Assembly (NCBI GenBank): GCA_913043885.1
Contig: CAJWOB010000137.1
Span: 1-6,932, forward strand
Length of the DNA stretch: 6,932 nt
Reading direction: 5' to 3'
DNA from: an uncultured Spirochaetaceae bacterium
Lineage (GTDB): Bacteria > Spirochaetota > Spirochaetia > SZUA-6 > Bin103
A model generated the notes under the pieces. That model saw nothing but the letters and a program-made list of their open reading frames with translations. It was not told the DNA's origin and searched no databases. The position numbers and the translations under genes are program-made. Shown in pieces: positions 1 to 6,398 of the stretch. Within the stretch, counting starts at the first letter, position 1. Every line of letters starts with the position of its first letter.

Positions 1-920
1 TCGGCCAGCTGCAGCGCCTCGTCGAACGCGCGCTGACCGAAGCGGGTATCGATCGGCACGCGCTTGAACTGCTCCTGCTCCCAGTAGTAGCGGAGCGGAT
101 CGTCGGCCGGCCAATCCTCGTACACCGCCTCCCACGACGGGTTTGCGCGGAGGTGGGGCAGCAGCATCTGTTCCGAAATAGGCAGCCCGGCCCGGTGGTA
201 ACGGTTGTCCAACGAGACCCGGAGTCGGTCCTCGGTGAGGTTTGGCAGTGCACCGTGGACCATCAGGCAGCCGAAGATCAGCGTATCGCCAAGCTCGAAA
301 TCGTTACAGCGGGCGATGCCACGGGATTCGGGGGCGTCCACTTTCTGGCCGCCGGCACCGAGTGAGAAGTGGTGGTCGACCACCTTGCCAACCTTGTGTG
401 ACCCCTCGATGACGCCCAGCGGACCCAGCTCCATCGGGCAATCGCTGAGCGGCGTCCATACCGACAGTACCTCCAGGTTGCTCTGGAAGTGGACGAAGTC
501 CTGGTGGAACGGTGTCGTGTGCTGGGTGTACTGCGGGAACCAGAGTCGGACGATCTTCTGCGGATGCGGCATCGTCCGCGCGCCGATTACGCCGTCGAGC
601 AGGGCGAGCAAATCGGCGTCGTGGGGGATGGCGTGCACGCCACGCAGCTTGTACATCTCGCCATAGACGTCCTTGTATTCGTCGTGTGGCTCGGTGCACG
701 CCTTGGAAGCGTCGACGCGCCCATCGGCCAGATCGCTGCCCGGCAGCACCCAGTCGCTGCACTCATCGATGCGCTGCAGGATCTGCAGGCGTAGGTCGCG
801 CAGCGTGTCGGCGTCCTGGAAGCCGCGCAAAAACAGGTAGCCGTCGTCGTCGAGCCGCTGCCGCAGCTCCGGGAGGTCGTCGAGCGCCTCGTTCGACACG
901 CGGAACGGCTGGAAGGTCAT
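1..920 (-). CDS. Phytanoyl-CoA dioxygenase (PhyH) family protein, partial
   Basis: Fe(II)/2-oxoglutarate-dependent oxygenase of the PhyH family, which usually hydroxylates a small organic or acyl substrate in the cytoplasm; the substrate here cannot be told. The frame reads without a stop from ATG at 920 to the window edge, giving 306 complete codons, close to the usual 270-320 for the family, so little of the C-terminus is missing. The iron-binding facial triad is visible: H139 and D141 in PFHQDFVHF, and H222 in MVHGALPN. R232 or R234 in DRLRVSLDNRY is the likely 2-oxoglutarate carboxylate ligand. The N-terminal DDGYLFLRGF (about 25-34) is the typical PhyH opening. An in-frame ATG at 932 would add MGDG; neither start has a strong Shine-Dalgarno sequence, and a TAGAAT -10-like box lies just upstream. 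The gene is divergent from the small gene at 1132. Family assignment is firm and specificity unknown. Confidence 0.93.
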   Translation of the reverse strand, partial: MTFQPFRVSNEALDDLPELRQRLDDDGYLFLRGFQDADTLRDLRLQILQRIDECSDWVLPGSDLADGRVDASKACTEPHDEYKDVYGEMYKLRGVHAIPHDADLLALLDGVIGARTMPHPQKIVRLWFPQYTQHTTPFHQDFVHFQSNLEVLSVWTPLSDCPMELGPLGVIEGSHKVGKVVDHHFSLGAGGQKVDAPESRGIARCNDFELGDTLIFGCLMVHGALPNLTEDRLRVSLDNRYHRAGLPISEQMLLPHLRANPSWEAVYEDWPADDPLRYYWEQEQFKRVPIDTRFGQRAFDEALQLA

Positions 921-943
921 GCCATCACCCATCGCTGGAGGGC

Positions 944-949
944 ATTCTA
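944..949 (-). promoter_or_regulatory. Candidate -10 box (TAGAAT) for the PhyH gene
   Basis: Read on the minus strand, TAGAAT matches the sigma-70 -10 consensus at five of six positions. It ends 11 bases before the ATG at 932 and 23 before the ATG at 920. Transcription would start near 937, leaving a very short leader. No convincing -35 element is visible 16-18 bases upstream, so the call rests on the hexamer and its position. Confidence 0.3.
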
Positions 950-1118
950 CTGCCGTACTCGTTCTGCGCCGAGATCTGCCAGGCTGGGATCGGGGCCAGC
1001 CGGATAGCCCATTTCTGCCGAATGCGACCATCACTTCGAGCAGGCTGACGTGTTTGCGGCAGTCGGAGTTGCTGTCCTTTCTTGGCGATTCGTAGTCGAT
1101 CGTCCAGTGGGCGCGAAC

Positions 1119-1124
1119 AATACT
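1119..1124 (+). promoter_or_regulatory. Candidate -10 box (AATACT) for the PH-like gene
   Basis: AATACT matches the -10 consensus at four of six positions and ends 7 bases before the ATG at 1132. There is no Shine-Dalgarno sequence between it and the start. If it is real, the transcript would begin almost at the start codon and be leaderless. The -35 region is weak. Confidence 0.2.
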
Positions 1125-1131
1125 CGTACGC

Positions 1132-1479
1132 ATGGCAAAGTTTGAGCTGCAGAATGGGGAGTCCACCGTTCGTGAGGTTCGTACGATCTGGTTGAAGTCG
1201 AAGCTACGCGGCTATCAGGCGCGGATCGTTCTGACCGACCGTCGCCTCGTCGTGGCGCAGATGGGCATTCCCGGCATCGGCGGGCTTATCGGCTTCCTCA
1301 CCAACCGCGGCGGCACGGTCAAGGTCGAGCTCGGCAAGTCGGACGTGACCGGAGTCGAGGCGACGAAGTCCTACGGGGTGGGCGGCGTGGTCCAGGTGAA
1401 CACGAGCGACGGGTCGCCGGTGATGTTCCGGGCTCCCGTCGAGGAGTGGAAGGGTGCCATCGAAGCTTGGAAGGGGTAG
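1132..1479 (+). CDS. Small PH/GRAM-like domain protein, function unknown
   Basis: Encodes 115 residues with no signal peptide or clear membrane helix, so probably cytosolic. The pattern looks like a bacterial PH-like or GRAM-like beta barrel. An N-terminal strand is followed by ARIVLTDRRLVVAQ (about 30-43), which resembles the 'lT..RLi..' strand pair of such domains. A Gly-rich loop (44-62, IPGIGGLIGF) comes next, then paired strands VKVELGKSDVTGVEA and VVQVNTSDGSPVMFRA, and a C-terminal Trp-containing helix, EEWKGAIEAWKG. In known families this fold binds lipids or proteins; no ligand can be inferred here. The ATG at 1132 is the first in-frame start and the protein begins in a plausible strand, but no Shine-Dalgarno sequence is visible. 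The gene stands alone, divergent from PhyH and about 230 bases before the LLM gene. It is very likely a real gene; the fold is moderately supported and the role unknown. Confidence 0.72.
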   Translation: MAKFELQNGESTVREVRTIWLKSKLRGYQARIVLTDRRLVVAQMGIPGIGGLIGFLTNRGGTVKVELGKSDVTGVEATKSYGVGGVVQVNTSDGSPVMFRAPVEEWKGAIEAWKG

Positions 1480-1712
1480 CCGGCGGAGCGGGTAGCCGCG
1501 CCGGCCAGCTCGAGCCACTCCGACGGGGCGATGCCTTCGACGGGAATACCACGGCCCTCTCTGTAGCAGGCGCGCACGTAGCCCGTCGTTGCCGTCGGGA
1601 GATGGCGCCGTGCCCGCGCTGACGCTGGCCAAGCGCAGCCGCAGCCTGAATGGCAAGTTCGATGAAGGCTCTCGACGCGCTGGCGGGTCGGCGGCAAGAT
1701 CTTGAGCGTCGC
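1480..1712. other. Spacer with no intact gene; possible relic of a Gfo/Idh/MocA C-terminus (-)
   Basis: No intact gene is supported in this stretch. On the minus strand, roughly 1530 to 1640, one frame reads GTAPSPDGNDGLRA and, after a one-base shift, the next reads ACYREGRGIPVEG. Together these resemble the C-terminal tail of Gfo/Idh/MocA oxidoreductases, which carries a DGxDGLRA motif, then a helix ending in Y-[RS], then GRxxxV. No upstream catalytic part exists, because the LLM gene occupies that DNA, and no stop follows closely. It is either a degraded fragment or a chance match in GC-rich DNA. The promoter of the LLM gene should also lie here, but no clear hexamers are seen. Confidence 0.22.
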
Positions 1713-2967
1713 ATGAACCTGCTCTTCTTCCATCTGATGCCCTACACCGAGCTGCCGGAGACCTTCCGCGAGGACCATCCCTCGATCTGGGTGGACATCG
1801 ACTCGCGACTGTTCGATCCAGGTCGCGGCGGTGCGATGTACAACGACTTCCTGGACGAGCTCGAGGAGGCGGCAGCGCTCGGCTTCGATGGGGTGTGCAT
1901 CAACGAGCATCACTCGAATGGCTACGGGATGATGCCGTCCCCCAACCTCATGGCGTCCATCCTGGCGAAGAACACTGCCAACGCCGCGATCTGTGTGATG
2001 GGCAACTCCGCCGCCCTCTATGACCCACCGCTGCGCGTTGCCGAGGAGATGGCGATGATCAGACTGCATCTCGGGTGGGCGTTTGATCGCGGGACTGCCG
2101 CTCGGCACCCCCATGGACACCTGTTTTGCGTATGGCCAGAACCCTAGCATGCTCCGCGACCGGTATCTGGAAGCGTGCGAGCTCATCAAGCGTGCGTGGA
2201 GCGAGAGTCAGCCGTTCCCCTTCAACGGACGTTTCTACAAACACCGTTACGTCAACATCTGGCCGCGACCGGTGCAGAGCCCCCGCCCTCCGATCTGGGT
2301 GCCCGGTGGCGGCGCCCCCGAGACCTGGCGAATGTGCGGAGAGCAGGGATACGTATACGCCGCCCTCTCCTATTTCGGCTACGAAACGGCCAGAGGAGTG
2401 CTACACGGCTACTGGGAGGAGATCACTCGTCAAGGAGGCGAGCGGAACCCCTTTCAGGCTGGGTACCTGCAGCTGGTGGGCGTGGCAGAGACGCGGCAGG
2501 AGGCGCTCTACCTCTACCGGGAGCCGGCCGAATACTTCTACGACAAATGCCTGCACACCAATCCGCGCTTTGCGGTGCCACCAGGCTACGCCACCGAGAG
2601 CGCAGTTCGATTCCGCGCTGGCCAACGCAACGCCGGCAACCCGGTGGCGCAGTTCACTACAACCCCGACGTTCGAGCAGATCCTCGATCGCGGCTATGTG
2701 GTGCTCGGCTCCCCGGACGAAGTGGCCGAATGCCTGCGTGGCATTGCGGAGAGCCTCAATGTCGGCCAGCTGATGCTATTGGCTCACTTCGGGAACATGG
2801 ATCGTGAGCTGACGCGCTACAACATGCGGCTGCTGGCCGAGCGCGTGGCCCCGCAGCTGCGCGACCTGTTCTCAGATCGCTGGCCCGACCACTGGTGGCC
2901 GCCGAATGCGCGGCTGGCGCCGGAGGTCGGCGGCACGGCGCCGCGGGGACCGACGGTTTCGGCGTGA
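1713..2967 (+). CDS. LLM class flavin-dependent oxidoreductase (luciferase-like monooxygenase), frameshifted
   Basis: Member of the bacterial luciferase-like family, whose enzymes use FMNH2 or F420 and oxygen to oxidise organic substrates in the cytosol. The N-terminal part (ATG at 1713) reads MNLLFFHLMPY, ELEEAAALGFDG and the conserved NEHHSNGYG (about 64-72), and runs to I116. The frame then shifts. Dropping one A at about 2061 continues directly as DCISGGRLIAGLPLG, the family's conserved DxxSGGRxxxG element. FNGRFYKH and PRPPIWVPGGGAPE follow, to the TGA at 2965. The repaired protein is 417 residues. Without repair, the first half stops at 2147 and the second half could only start internally, for example at TTG 2083. 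An in-frame upstream ATG at 1650 would add residues unlike the family, so 1713 is preferred. The stop overlaps the start of the hydrolase gene. The family is certain; whether the gene is intact in the cell is not. Confidence 0.88.
2058..2064 (+). other. +1 frameshift site in the LLM gene
   Basis: The sequence ATGATCAGACTGC should read ATGATCGACTGC for the family sequence EEMAMIDCISGGR to continue. The extra base is the A at about 2061. It is not in a homopolymer, and conservation resumes immediately on both sides, which favours a single recent change or a base-call error over long decay. Confidence 0.85.
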
Positions 2968-3758
2968 CCGGCGTTCAGCCAGCGGCAACCTCGGTGGATC
3001 TGGCCGGGTCGTCGGCCCGGGTCTGGAGCCTCGGCAGCGGCGACGCGGTTGGCTACCTGGCCGGTATCGGCGGGCTGCCGCGCTGGCCGCAGGTGCTGGA
3101 TCAGCTTGCCACGCAGCGTCGCGTGGTGGCGCCTTCACTCCCTGGGTTCCCCGGCGGGGCTGTCTTCCGGCAGCTGGATTCCCAGCTCGATTGGCTGCTG
3201 GCCGCACGAGACCTGTTAGTCGCCAGTGGACTGGAGGGCGCCGACCTGGTGGGGGTGTCGATCGGTGCGGCCCTGGCGGCAGACGTTGCGGCCGTGTGGC
3301 CGGGGCTGGTACGTCGGCTGGTGCTCATCTCGCCGCTGGGCGTCTTCGACGAGCGGCAGCCGACGGCCGACATCTTCGCCCAACCGCCGGGCCAGCTGGG
3401 CCGGCTGCTGTGCGCCGACGGCACCCGCTTCGACGAACACGTGACGGTCGCCGACGGTGGCGATCCGGTCGAATGGAGCGTGCAGAGCGTGCGAGCGATG
3501 GAGTCGGCGGCACGGCTGCTGTGGCCGCTGGGAGATACCGGGCTCGCCTCCCGCCTGGAGCGTATCCCGTGTCCCGCGCTGCTGTTGTTCGGCAGCGACG
3601 ACCGGGTGCTGCCGGCGGGGATGCGCGATGTGTTCGCCCAGGCGATTGCCGGCTCTCGCGTTCAGGTCGTGCAGCGTGCTGGTCATCTCGTCGACCTGGA
3701 CGACCCAGAGACTGTCGCTGGGCTGATCCTCGATCACATCGACGCCGCGGGCCACTAG
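2964..3758 (+). CDS. Alpha/beta fold hydrolase
   Basis: A 264-residue alpha/beta hydrolase, probably cytosolic, of the esterase, lactonase or C-C hydrolase type. The catalytic triad is visible: nucleophile S99 in the elbow LVGVSIGA, acid D213 in LLFGSDDRVLP, and H241 in QRAGHLVDLDDPE. The oxyanion-loop region GIGGLPRW (about 35-41) and the VVAPSLPGFPG strand-loop (54-64) are standard for the fold. The GTG start at 2964 overlaps the LLM stop as GTGA, implying translational coupling. A longer in-frame start at 2895 would lie inside the LLM gene and add a Gly/Arg-rich stretch unlike the family, so it was not chosen. Co-translation suggests the two enzymes act in sequence, for example the hydrolase opening an ester or lactone made by the monooxygenase; that is an inference. 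It ends in TAG, interleaved with the stop of the convergent enolase gene. Confidence 0.92.
   Translation: MTGVQPAATSVDLAGSSARVWSLGSGDAVGYLAGIGGLPRWPQVLDQLATQRRVVAPSLPGFPGGAVFRQLDSQLDWLLAARDLLVASGLEGADLVGVSIGAALAADVAAVWPGLVRRLVLISPLGVFDERQPTADIFAQPPGQLGRLLCADGTRFDEHVTVADGGDPVEWSVQSVRAMESAARLLWPLGDTGLASRLERIPCPALLLFGSDDRVLPAGMRDVFAQAIAGSRVQVVQRAGHLVDLDDPETVAGLILDHIDAAGH
3755..3758. other. Shared CTAG palindrome holding two convergent stop codons
   Basis: The four bases CTAG supply the TAG stop of the hydrolase (plus strand, 3756-3758) and the TAG stop of the enolase-type gene (minus strand, 3755-3757). The two coding regions therefore overlap by four bases and leave no room for a conventional intergenic terminator. 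Confidence 0.9.
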
Positions 3759-4920
3759 CGCGGCGATCGGTACAGCAGGGAGCCAGCCACGCGAATCTCG
3801 ACATCGACCAGGTAACGCCGTAGCGCCTCCTCGTCTACCTCGATGCCGAGGCCTGGGCTGTCGGGTGCCGCAATCCGGCCGTCGCTGTCGGTCTTGATAT
3901 GGTTACCGGTGATGGCGCGCGCCAGCTCGCTGAGGTCGACCGGGTACTCGCACAGCTCGTCCGCGGTCGATCCGGCGTACGGCTGCAGTGAGGCGCTGAG
4001 CGCAAGGTGCGAGGTAAAGGTGTGGTTCACGTAGCGGACGTCGCGTGTCGTTGCGTAGTCGGCCACACGCTTGGCAACGCTGATGCCGCCAATGCGGCCG
4101 GCGTCGATCTGTACGTAGCCGATGCCGGCGTAGTCGATCGCGTGCCGCGCCATGTGGTAAGTGTGACTGCCCTCGCCACCGGCCAGGACCAACCGGTCGC
4201 AGCGGTCCGCCAGCTCGCGGTAGGACGACAGCGCGCCGGCCGCGAACGGTTCCTCCAACCAGGTAACGGCGCTGGCCTCCAGGGCCTCGAGGCGGGCGGA
4301 TGCCGTCGCCACGTCCTCTCCCCACACCGTGCCGGCGTCGACCAGAAGCGTCGCTCCTTCCCCGAGTTCCTGCCGAGCGGCAGCGAGCTGAGCGGCATCA
4401 TCCTGAACGCTGCCACGGCCGAACGGCCCCCAGCCGAGCTTGGCAGCCCGAAAGCCCTGGCCACGGGCGCGACGCGTCTTGGCCAGCGTTTCAGATGGAC
4501 CCTCACCGAACAGCATGGAGGCGTAGGGTACCTTCGGGTGGCTGCGTTCATAGCCGAGCAGTCGCCAGACCGGCGCGTCCAACCGGTGGCCGAGCAGATC
4601 CCACATGGCGATGTCGACCCCGCTGAGGATGTGGTCCGCCTGCAGCAGATCCATACTCTGCTGCCGGACCAGGTTGCCGATGCGGTCGATGTCCTCGACG
4701 CCGTCGAGCTGCTGCCCTACCACAGAGTCCCGCACCGGCTTGCACGCCGAGTGGGACATCGGCGCCGGCCAGCGACGGTAGCGGCGATGCTTCGCACTCT
4801 CCCCAACCGATATCGCCACCCGCTGCCAGTCGAACAAGGAGTGCGTCCTGGCTGCCGTCGCCGATGTCGGCGACCTCGGGCATGCGTAATATAGAAGAAA
4901 TCAGCTTCCTCGATCTTCAC
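3755..4920 (-). CDS. Enolase-superfamily (mandelate racemase/muconate lactonizing type) enzyme, two frameshifts
   Basis: Probable acid-sugar dehydratase or racemase that abstracts a proton next to a carboxylate and uses Mg2+ in a TIM barrel. From GTG at 4920 (upstream GAGGAT as Shine-Dalgarno sequence, short spacing) it reads MKIEEADFFYI. It then needs removal of one base at about 4888 to continue RMPEVADIGDGSQDALLV and GWGECEASPLPS, and of one base within 4760-4766 to continue APMSHSACKPVRDSV. The repaired length is 387 residues, normal for the family. Metal ligands are D194 (LLVDAG), E222 (WLEEP) and E249 (AGGEGSH). D272 (QIDAGRIGG) and H299 (VNHTFTSHL) form the expected Asp-His dyad. The usual KxK is KLG here (K160), so the second lysine is missing. 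Residues from about 54 on lie in one open frame (ATG 4759 to stop 3755). Superfamily is firm; substrate unknown. It is convergent with the hydrolase and divergent from the VOC gene. Confidence 0.87.
4760..4766 (-). other. +1 frameshift site (second) in the enolase-type gene
   Basis: Seven bases separate the last codon of the PLPSLA frame (4767-4769) from the ATG of the PMSHSACKPV frame (4757-4759), where six are needed. Dropping one base gives SLAAPMSHS, close to the family pattern at this point. A few residues may also be missing, since many relatives have a slightly longer segment before PMSH. Confidence 0.75.
4884..4891 (-). other. +1 frameshift site (first) in the enolase-type gene
   Basis: On the minus strand TATATTACGCATGCCC gives Y-I-T and then leaves the family frame. 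Removing one T (base 4888 or 4889) gives TAT-ATA-CGC-ATG-CCC, which reads YIRMP, a plausible N-terminal strand for this enolase subgroup. The alternative is that translation truly begins at the ATG at 4883 (MPEVADIGDG), which would make this a start-site question and not a lesion. Confidence 0.65.
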
Positions 4921-4953
4921 AGATCCTCACGACGCCCATGGTAGCCTGGTGGG
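4921..4953. promoter_or_regulatory. 33-base divergent spacer between the enolase-type and VOC genes
   Basis: This very short spacer must carry, or overlap, the start signals of both genes. On the minus strand TACCAT (4938-4943, four of six to the -10 consensus) precedes GAGGAT (bases 4923-4928), a Shine-Dalgarno-like element just before the GTG at 4920. On the plus strand TAGCCT (4942-4947, a TAnnnT match only) and GGTGGG precede the ATG at 4954. The two hexamers overlap. Both promoter calls are weak; the Shine-Dalgarno call for the enolase is better. Confidence 0.3.
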
Positions 4954-5334
4954 ATGGCAGACGCCGGCTCAGCACCGCGCGAGCTGGAGTGCGTGGTTCC
5001 GATCCTTAACGTTTCCGACTTCGCCTGCAGCATGGGCTACTTCGTGGCGCAGCTGGGCTTCACCAAGCAGTGGGACTGGGGCGGCGATCCGCCTACGTCC
5101 GGATCGGTCGCGCGGGACGGCATCGAGATCTTCCTGTGCGTCGATGGTCAGGGGCAGCCCGGCACGTGGATGTCGATATTCGTGCGGGACGTAGACGCTC
5201 TGCATGCCGAGCTCGTTGGGCACGGGGCGACCATTCGCAGCCCGCCGACGGACGAGAGCTGGGGGATGCGCGAGATGCACGTCGTCGATCCCGATGGCCA
5301 CGCCATCCGCTTCGGCACCGCCACCCACGACTAG
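4954..5334 (+). CDS. VOC family protein (glyoxalase/bleomycin resistance/dioxygenase fold)
   Basis: A 126-residue single-domain VOC protein made of two beta-alpha-beta-beta-beta modules. The first opens with VVPILNVSDFACSMGYFVAQLGF (about 14-36) and ends with ARDGIEIFLCV. The second contains WMSIFVRDVDALHAELVGHGA (72-92) and closes with MREMHVVDPDGHAIRFG (105-121), the standard family ending. E58 and E107/H109 sit where metal ligands occur in metal-dependent members, but there is no His in the first strand (PILNVSD). A ligand-binding, bleomycin-resistance-like role is therefore as likely as a metal enzyme. The ATG at 4954 has GGTGGG immediately before it. The gene is divergent from the enolase-type gene and convergent with the transporter, six bases from its stop. 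Fold is certain; substrate unknown. It might bind or sequester a compound linked to the neighbouring exporter, which is speculative. Confidence 0.88.
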   Translation: MADAGSAPRELECVVPILNVSDFACSMGYFVAQLGFTKQWDWGGDPPTSGSVARDGIEIFLCVDGQGQPGTWMSIFVRDVDALHAELVGHGATIRSPPTDESWGMREMHVVDPDGHAIRFGTATHD

Positions 5335-5340
5335 CGGCGC

Positions 5341-6327
5341 TCAGGGCGCCAGCGCAACGACGCCGACGCCGGCGGTAATGATCAGTGCTGCAGTGATGCG
5401 TCGGCCGGGCGCTGCCTCGCGCAGCATCACTGCACCGGCGATAACCGCCAGCACGATGCTGAACTGCCGCAGCGCGACGATGTAGCTGGCGCGTTCCGCC
5501 AGCTGGTACGCCCACAGCACCAGTCCGTAGGCACCAAAGATCAGCAGCCCGATGACCACGCTGCGCGACCAGGTGCGCGCCCGCCGGGCCCGCCCCAGCC
5601 CCGGCGACTCAGCCGGTTCGTCCGCGCGGCGCAGTCCGCCGGAGACCAGAAGCATGCCGGCAAGCACCGCCGTCGACAGGACGATCTCCGCCAGCCCGTA
5701 GCGAAGCGCCTGAGGTAAGCCTCCCCCGGTGCTCGCCGCCATCACCTCGGCCGCGCGCTTGTCGAAGACCGTATAGCCCACGGTGCCAAGCGCGGCCACC
5801 GCCGCCCATAGCACCTGTGGCTGGGCCCAACCGGCCAGCTGGCGCCGGCGGCTCGTCCGTGGGAGCTCCCCATGTTGCGATGGCGACGACGGGTGGCGCG
5901 CGGAAGGGCGTGAGGGTGGGCGGGAGACGACTACGCATCCCGCCGCCACGAGAGCCAGCCCGACCCAGCCAATGGTGCTCGGTGTGCGTTGTATCAGCGA
6001 GTCGGCCACGCCCAGCAACAGCACTGGCAACGCTCGAGTAATCGGATATACCACGCTGAGATCGCCATTCTGATAGCCGTAGCTGAGCCCCACGAAGTAG
6101 ACGCCCTGGCAGAGCCCGGCGCCCAGCAGCGGCGCCCATACGTGGCCGAGAATGGGCACTCCGGCGACCTCGGTTATTGCCACGACCAGCACGCCGGGGG
6201 TCGCCAACACCAGGCCAGCGTTCAGAAAGACCGTCGGACGCGGCCCGCCGGCGCCCTTTGCCAGCACGTTCCACCATGCGTGGAGGAAGGTGGAGAATAG
6301 AACAACGCCAATGGCCAGCGCTGGCAC
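5341..6327 (-). CDS. EamA/DMT superfamily transporter
   Basis: A 328-residue inner-membrane protein of the drug/metabolite transporter superfamily, whose members mostly export metabolites, amino acids or drugs. It has two EamA repeats with about ten hydrophobic helices. The first repeat spans residues 1-135 and contains FLHAWWNVLAKG after helix 1 and the signature QNGDLSVVYPITRALPVLL (about 86-104). The second spans about 172-328 and includes YTVFDKRA, ASYIVALRQFSIVLAVIAG and VMLREAAPGRR, ending in ITAALIITAGVGVVALAP. A polar Pro/Ser/Arg-rich linker (135-170) joins the halves and a second lies at 231-256; both are probably cytoplasmic. The GTG start at 6325-6327 puts helix 1 at the N-terminus as expected; no Shine-Dalgarno sequence is seen, but a TATACT box lies 8 bases upstream, suggesting a leaderless transcript. 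The frame is intact, unlike several neighbours. Substrate unknown. Confidence 0.92.
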   Translation of the reverse strand: MPALAIGVVLFSTFLHAWWNVLAKGAGGPRPTVFLNAGLVLATPGVLVVAITEVAGVPILGHVWAPLLGAGLCQGVYFVGLSYGYQNGDLSVVYPITRALPVLLLGVADSLIQRTPSTIGWVGLALVAAGCVVVSRPPSRPSARHPSSPSQHGELPRTSRRRQLAGWAQPQVLWAAVAALGTVGYTVFDKRAAEVMAASTGGGLPQALRYGLAEIVLSTAVLAGMLLVSGGLRRADEPAESPGLGRARRARTWSRSVVIGLLIFGAYGLVLWAYQLAERASYIVALRQFSIVLAVIAGAVMLREAAPGRRITAALIITAGVGVVALAP

Positions 6328-6335
6328 GGTGCCGG

Positions 6336-6343
6336 AGTATAAC
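6336..6343. promoter_or_regulatory. Candidate bidirectional -10 element between the DMT and ABC genes
   Basis: The eight bases AGTATAAC contain TATACT on the minus strand (6336-6341, five of six to consensus) and TATAAC on the plus strand (6338-6343, five of six). The minus-strand box ends 8 bases from the GTG of the transporter, so its start point would fall at the start codon. The plus-strand box lies 55 bases before the ABC start. Neither has a clear -35. The spacer is otherwise GC-rich, which makes this AT island stand out. Confidence 0.35.
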
Positions 6344-6398
6344 GCTATCGCCGGCCGGTTGCCGAGCCGGGGGAGGGGCGGTAGCCACGCCCCGTCCC

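Larger units (their letters stand above)
933..1131. other. Divergent intergenic spacer
   Basis: About 200 bases separate the divergent PhyH gene and the small PH-like gene. I see no credible short ORF, RNA gene or strong inverted repeat here. It should hold the promoters of both genes; the best -10-like hexamers are TAGAAT on the minus strand (944-949) and AATACT on the plus strand (1119-1124). Confidence 0.5.

Noticed and set aside
512..1048. Plus-strand open frame of 178 codons opposite PhyH
   Set aside because: It is Arg/Ala-rich low-complexity shadow coding antisense to a PhyH gene with clear catalytic residues.
1371..2189. Long minus-strand open frame (272 codons) across the small gene, spacer and LLM gene
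   Set aside because: It is antisense to two recognisable genes, its sequence has no family features, and long antisense frames are common in GC-rich DNA.
2083..2967. C-terminal LLM half as a separate gene starting at TTG 2083
   Set aside because: The residues just before TTG 2083 in that frame (DCISGGR) are part of the conserved LLM core and join the upstream half with one base removed, so this is one broken gene.
2906..3823. 305-codon plus-strand frame over the hydrolase
   Set aside because: It is Arg/Gly-rich shadow coding; the adjacent frame holds the complete Ser-Asp-His hydrolase.
4548..4883. Separate 111-codon minus-strand gene beginning MPEVADIGDG
   Set aside because: Only its first 40 or so residues look like protein, and they are the enolase N-terminal domain; the rest is an out-of-frame Arg/Ala-rich read of the same gene.
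5336..5350. Hairpin GGCGC-TCAGG-GCGCC as a terminator between VOC and DMT
   Set aside because: The stem is only five base pairs, there is no T tract on either strand, and such short GC stems are expected by chance here.
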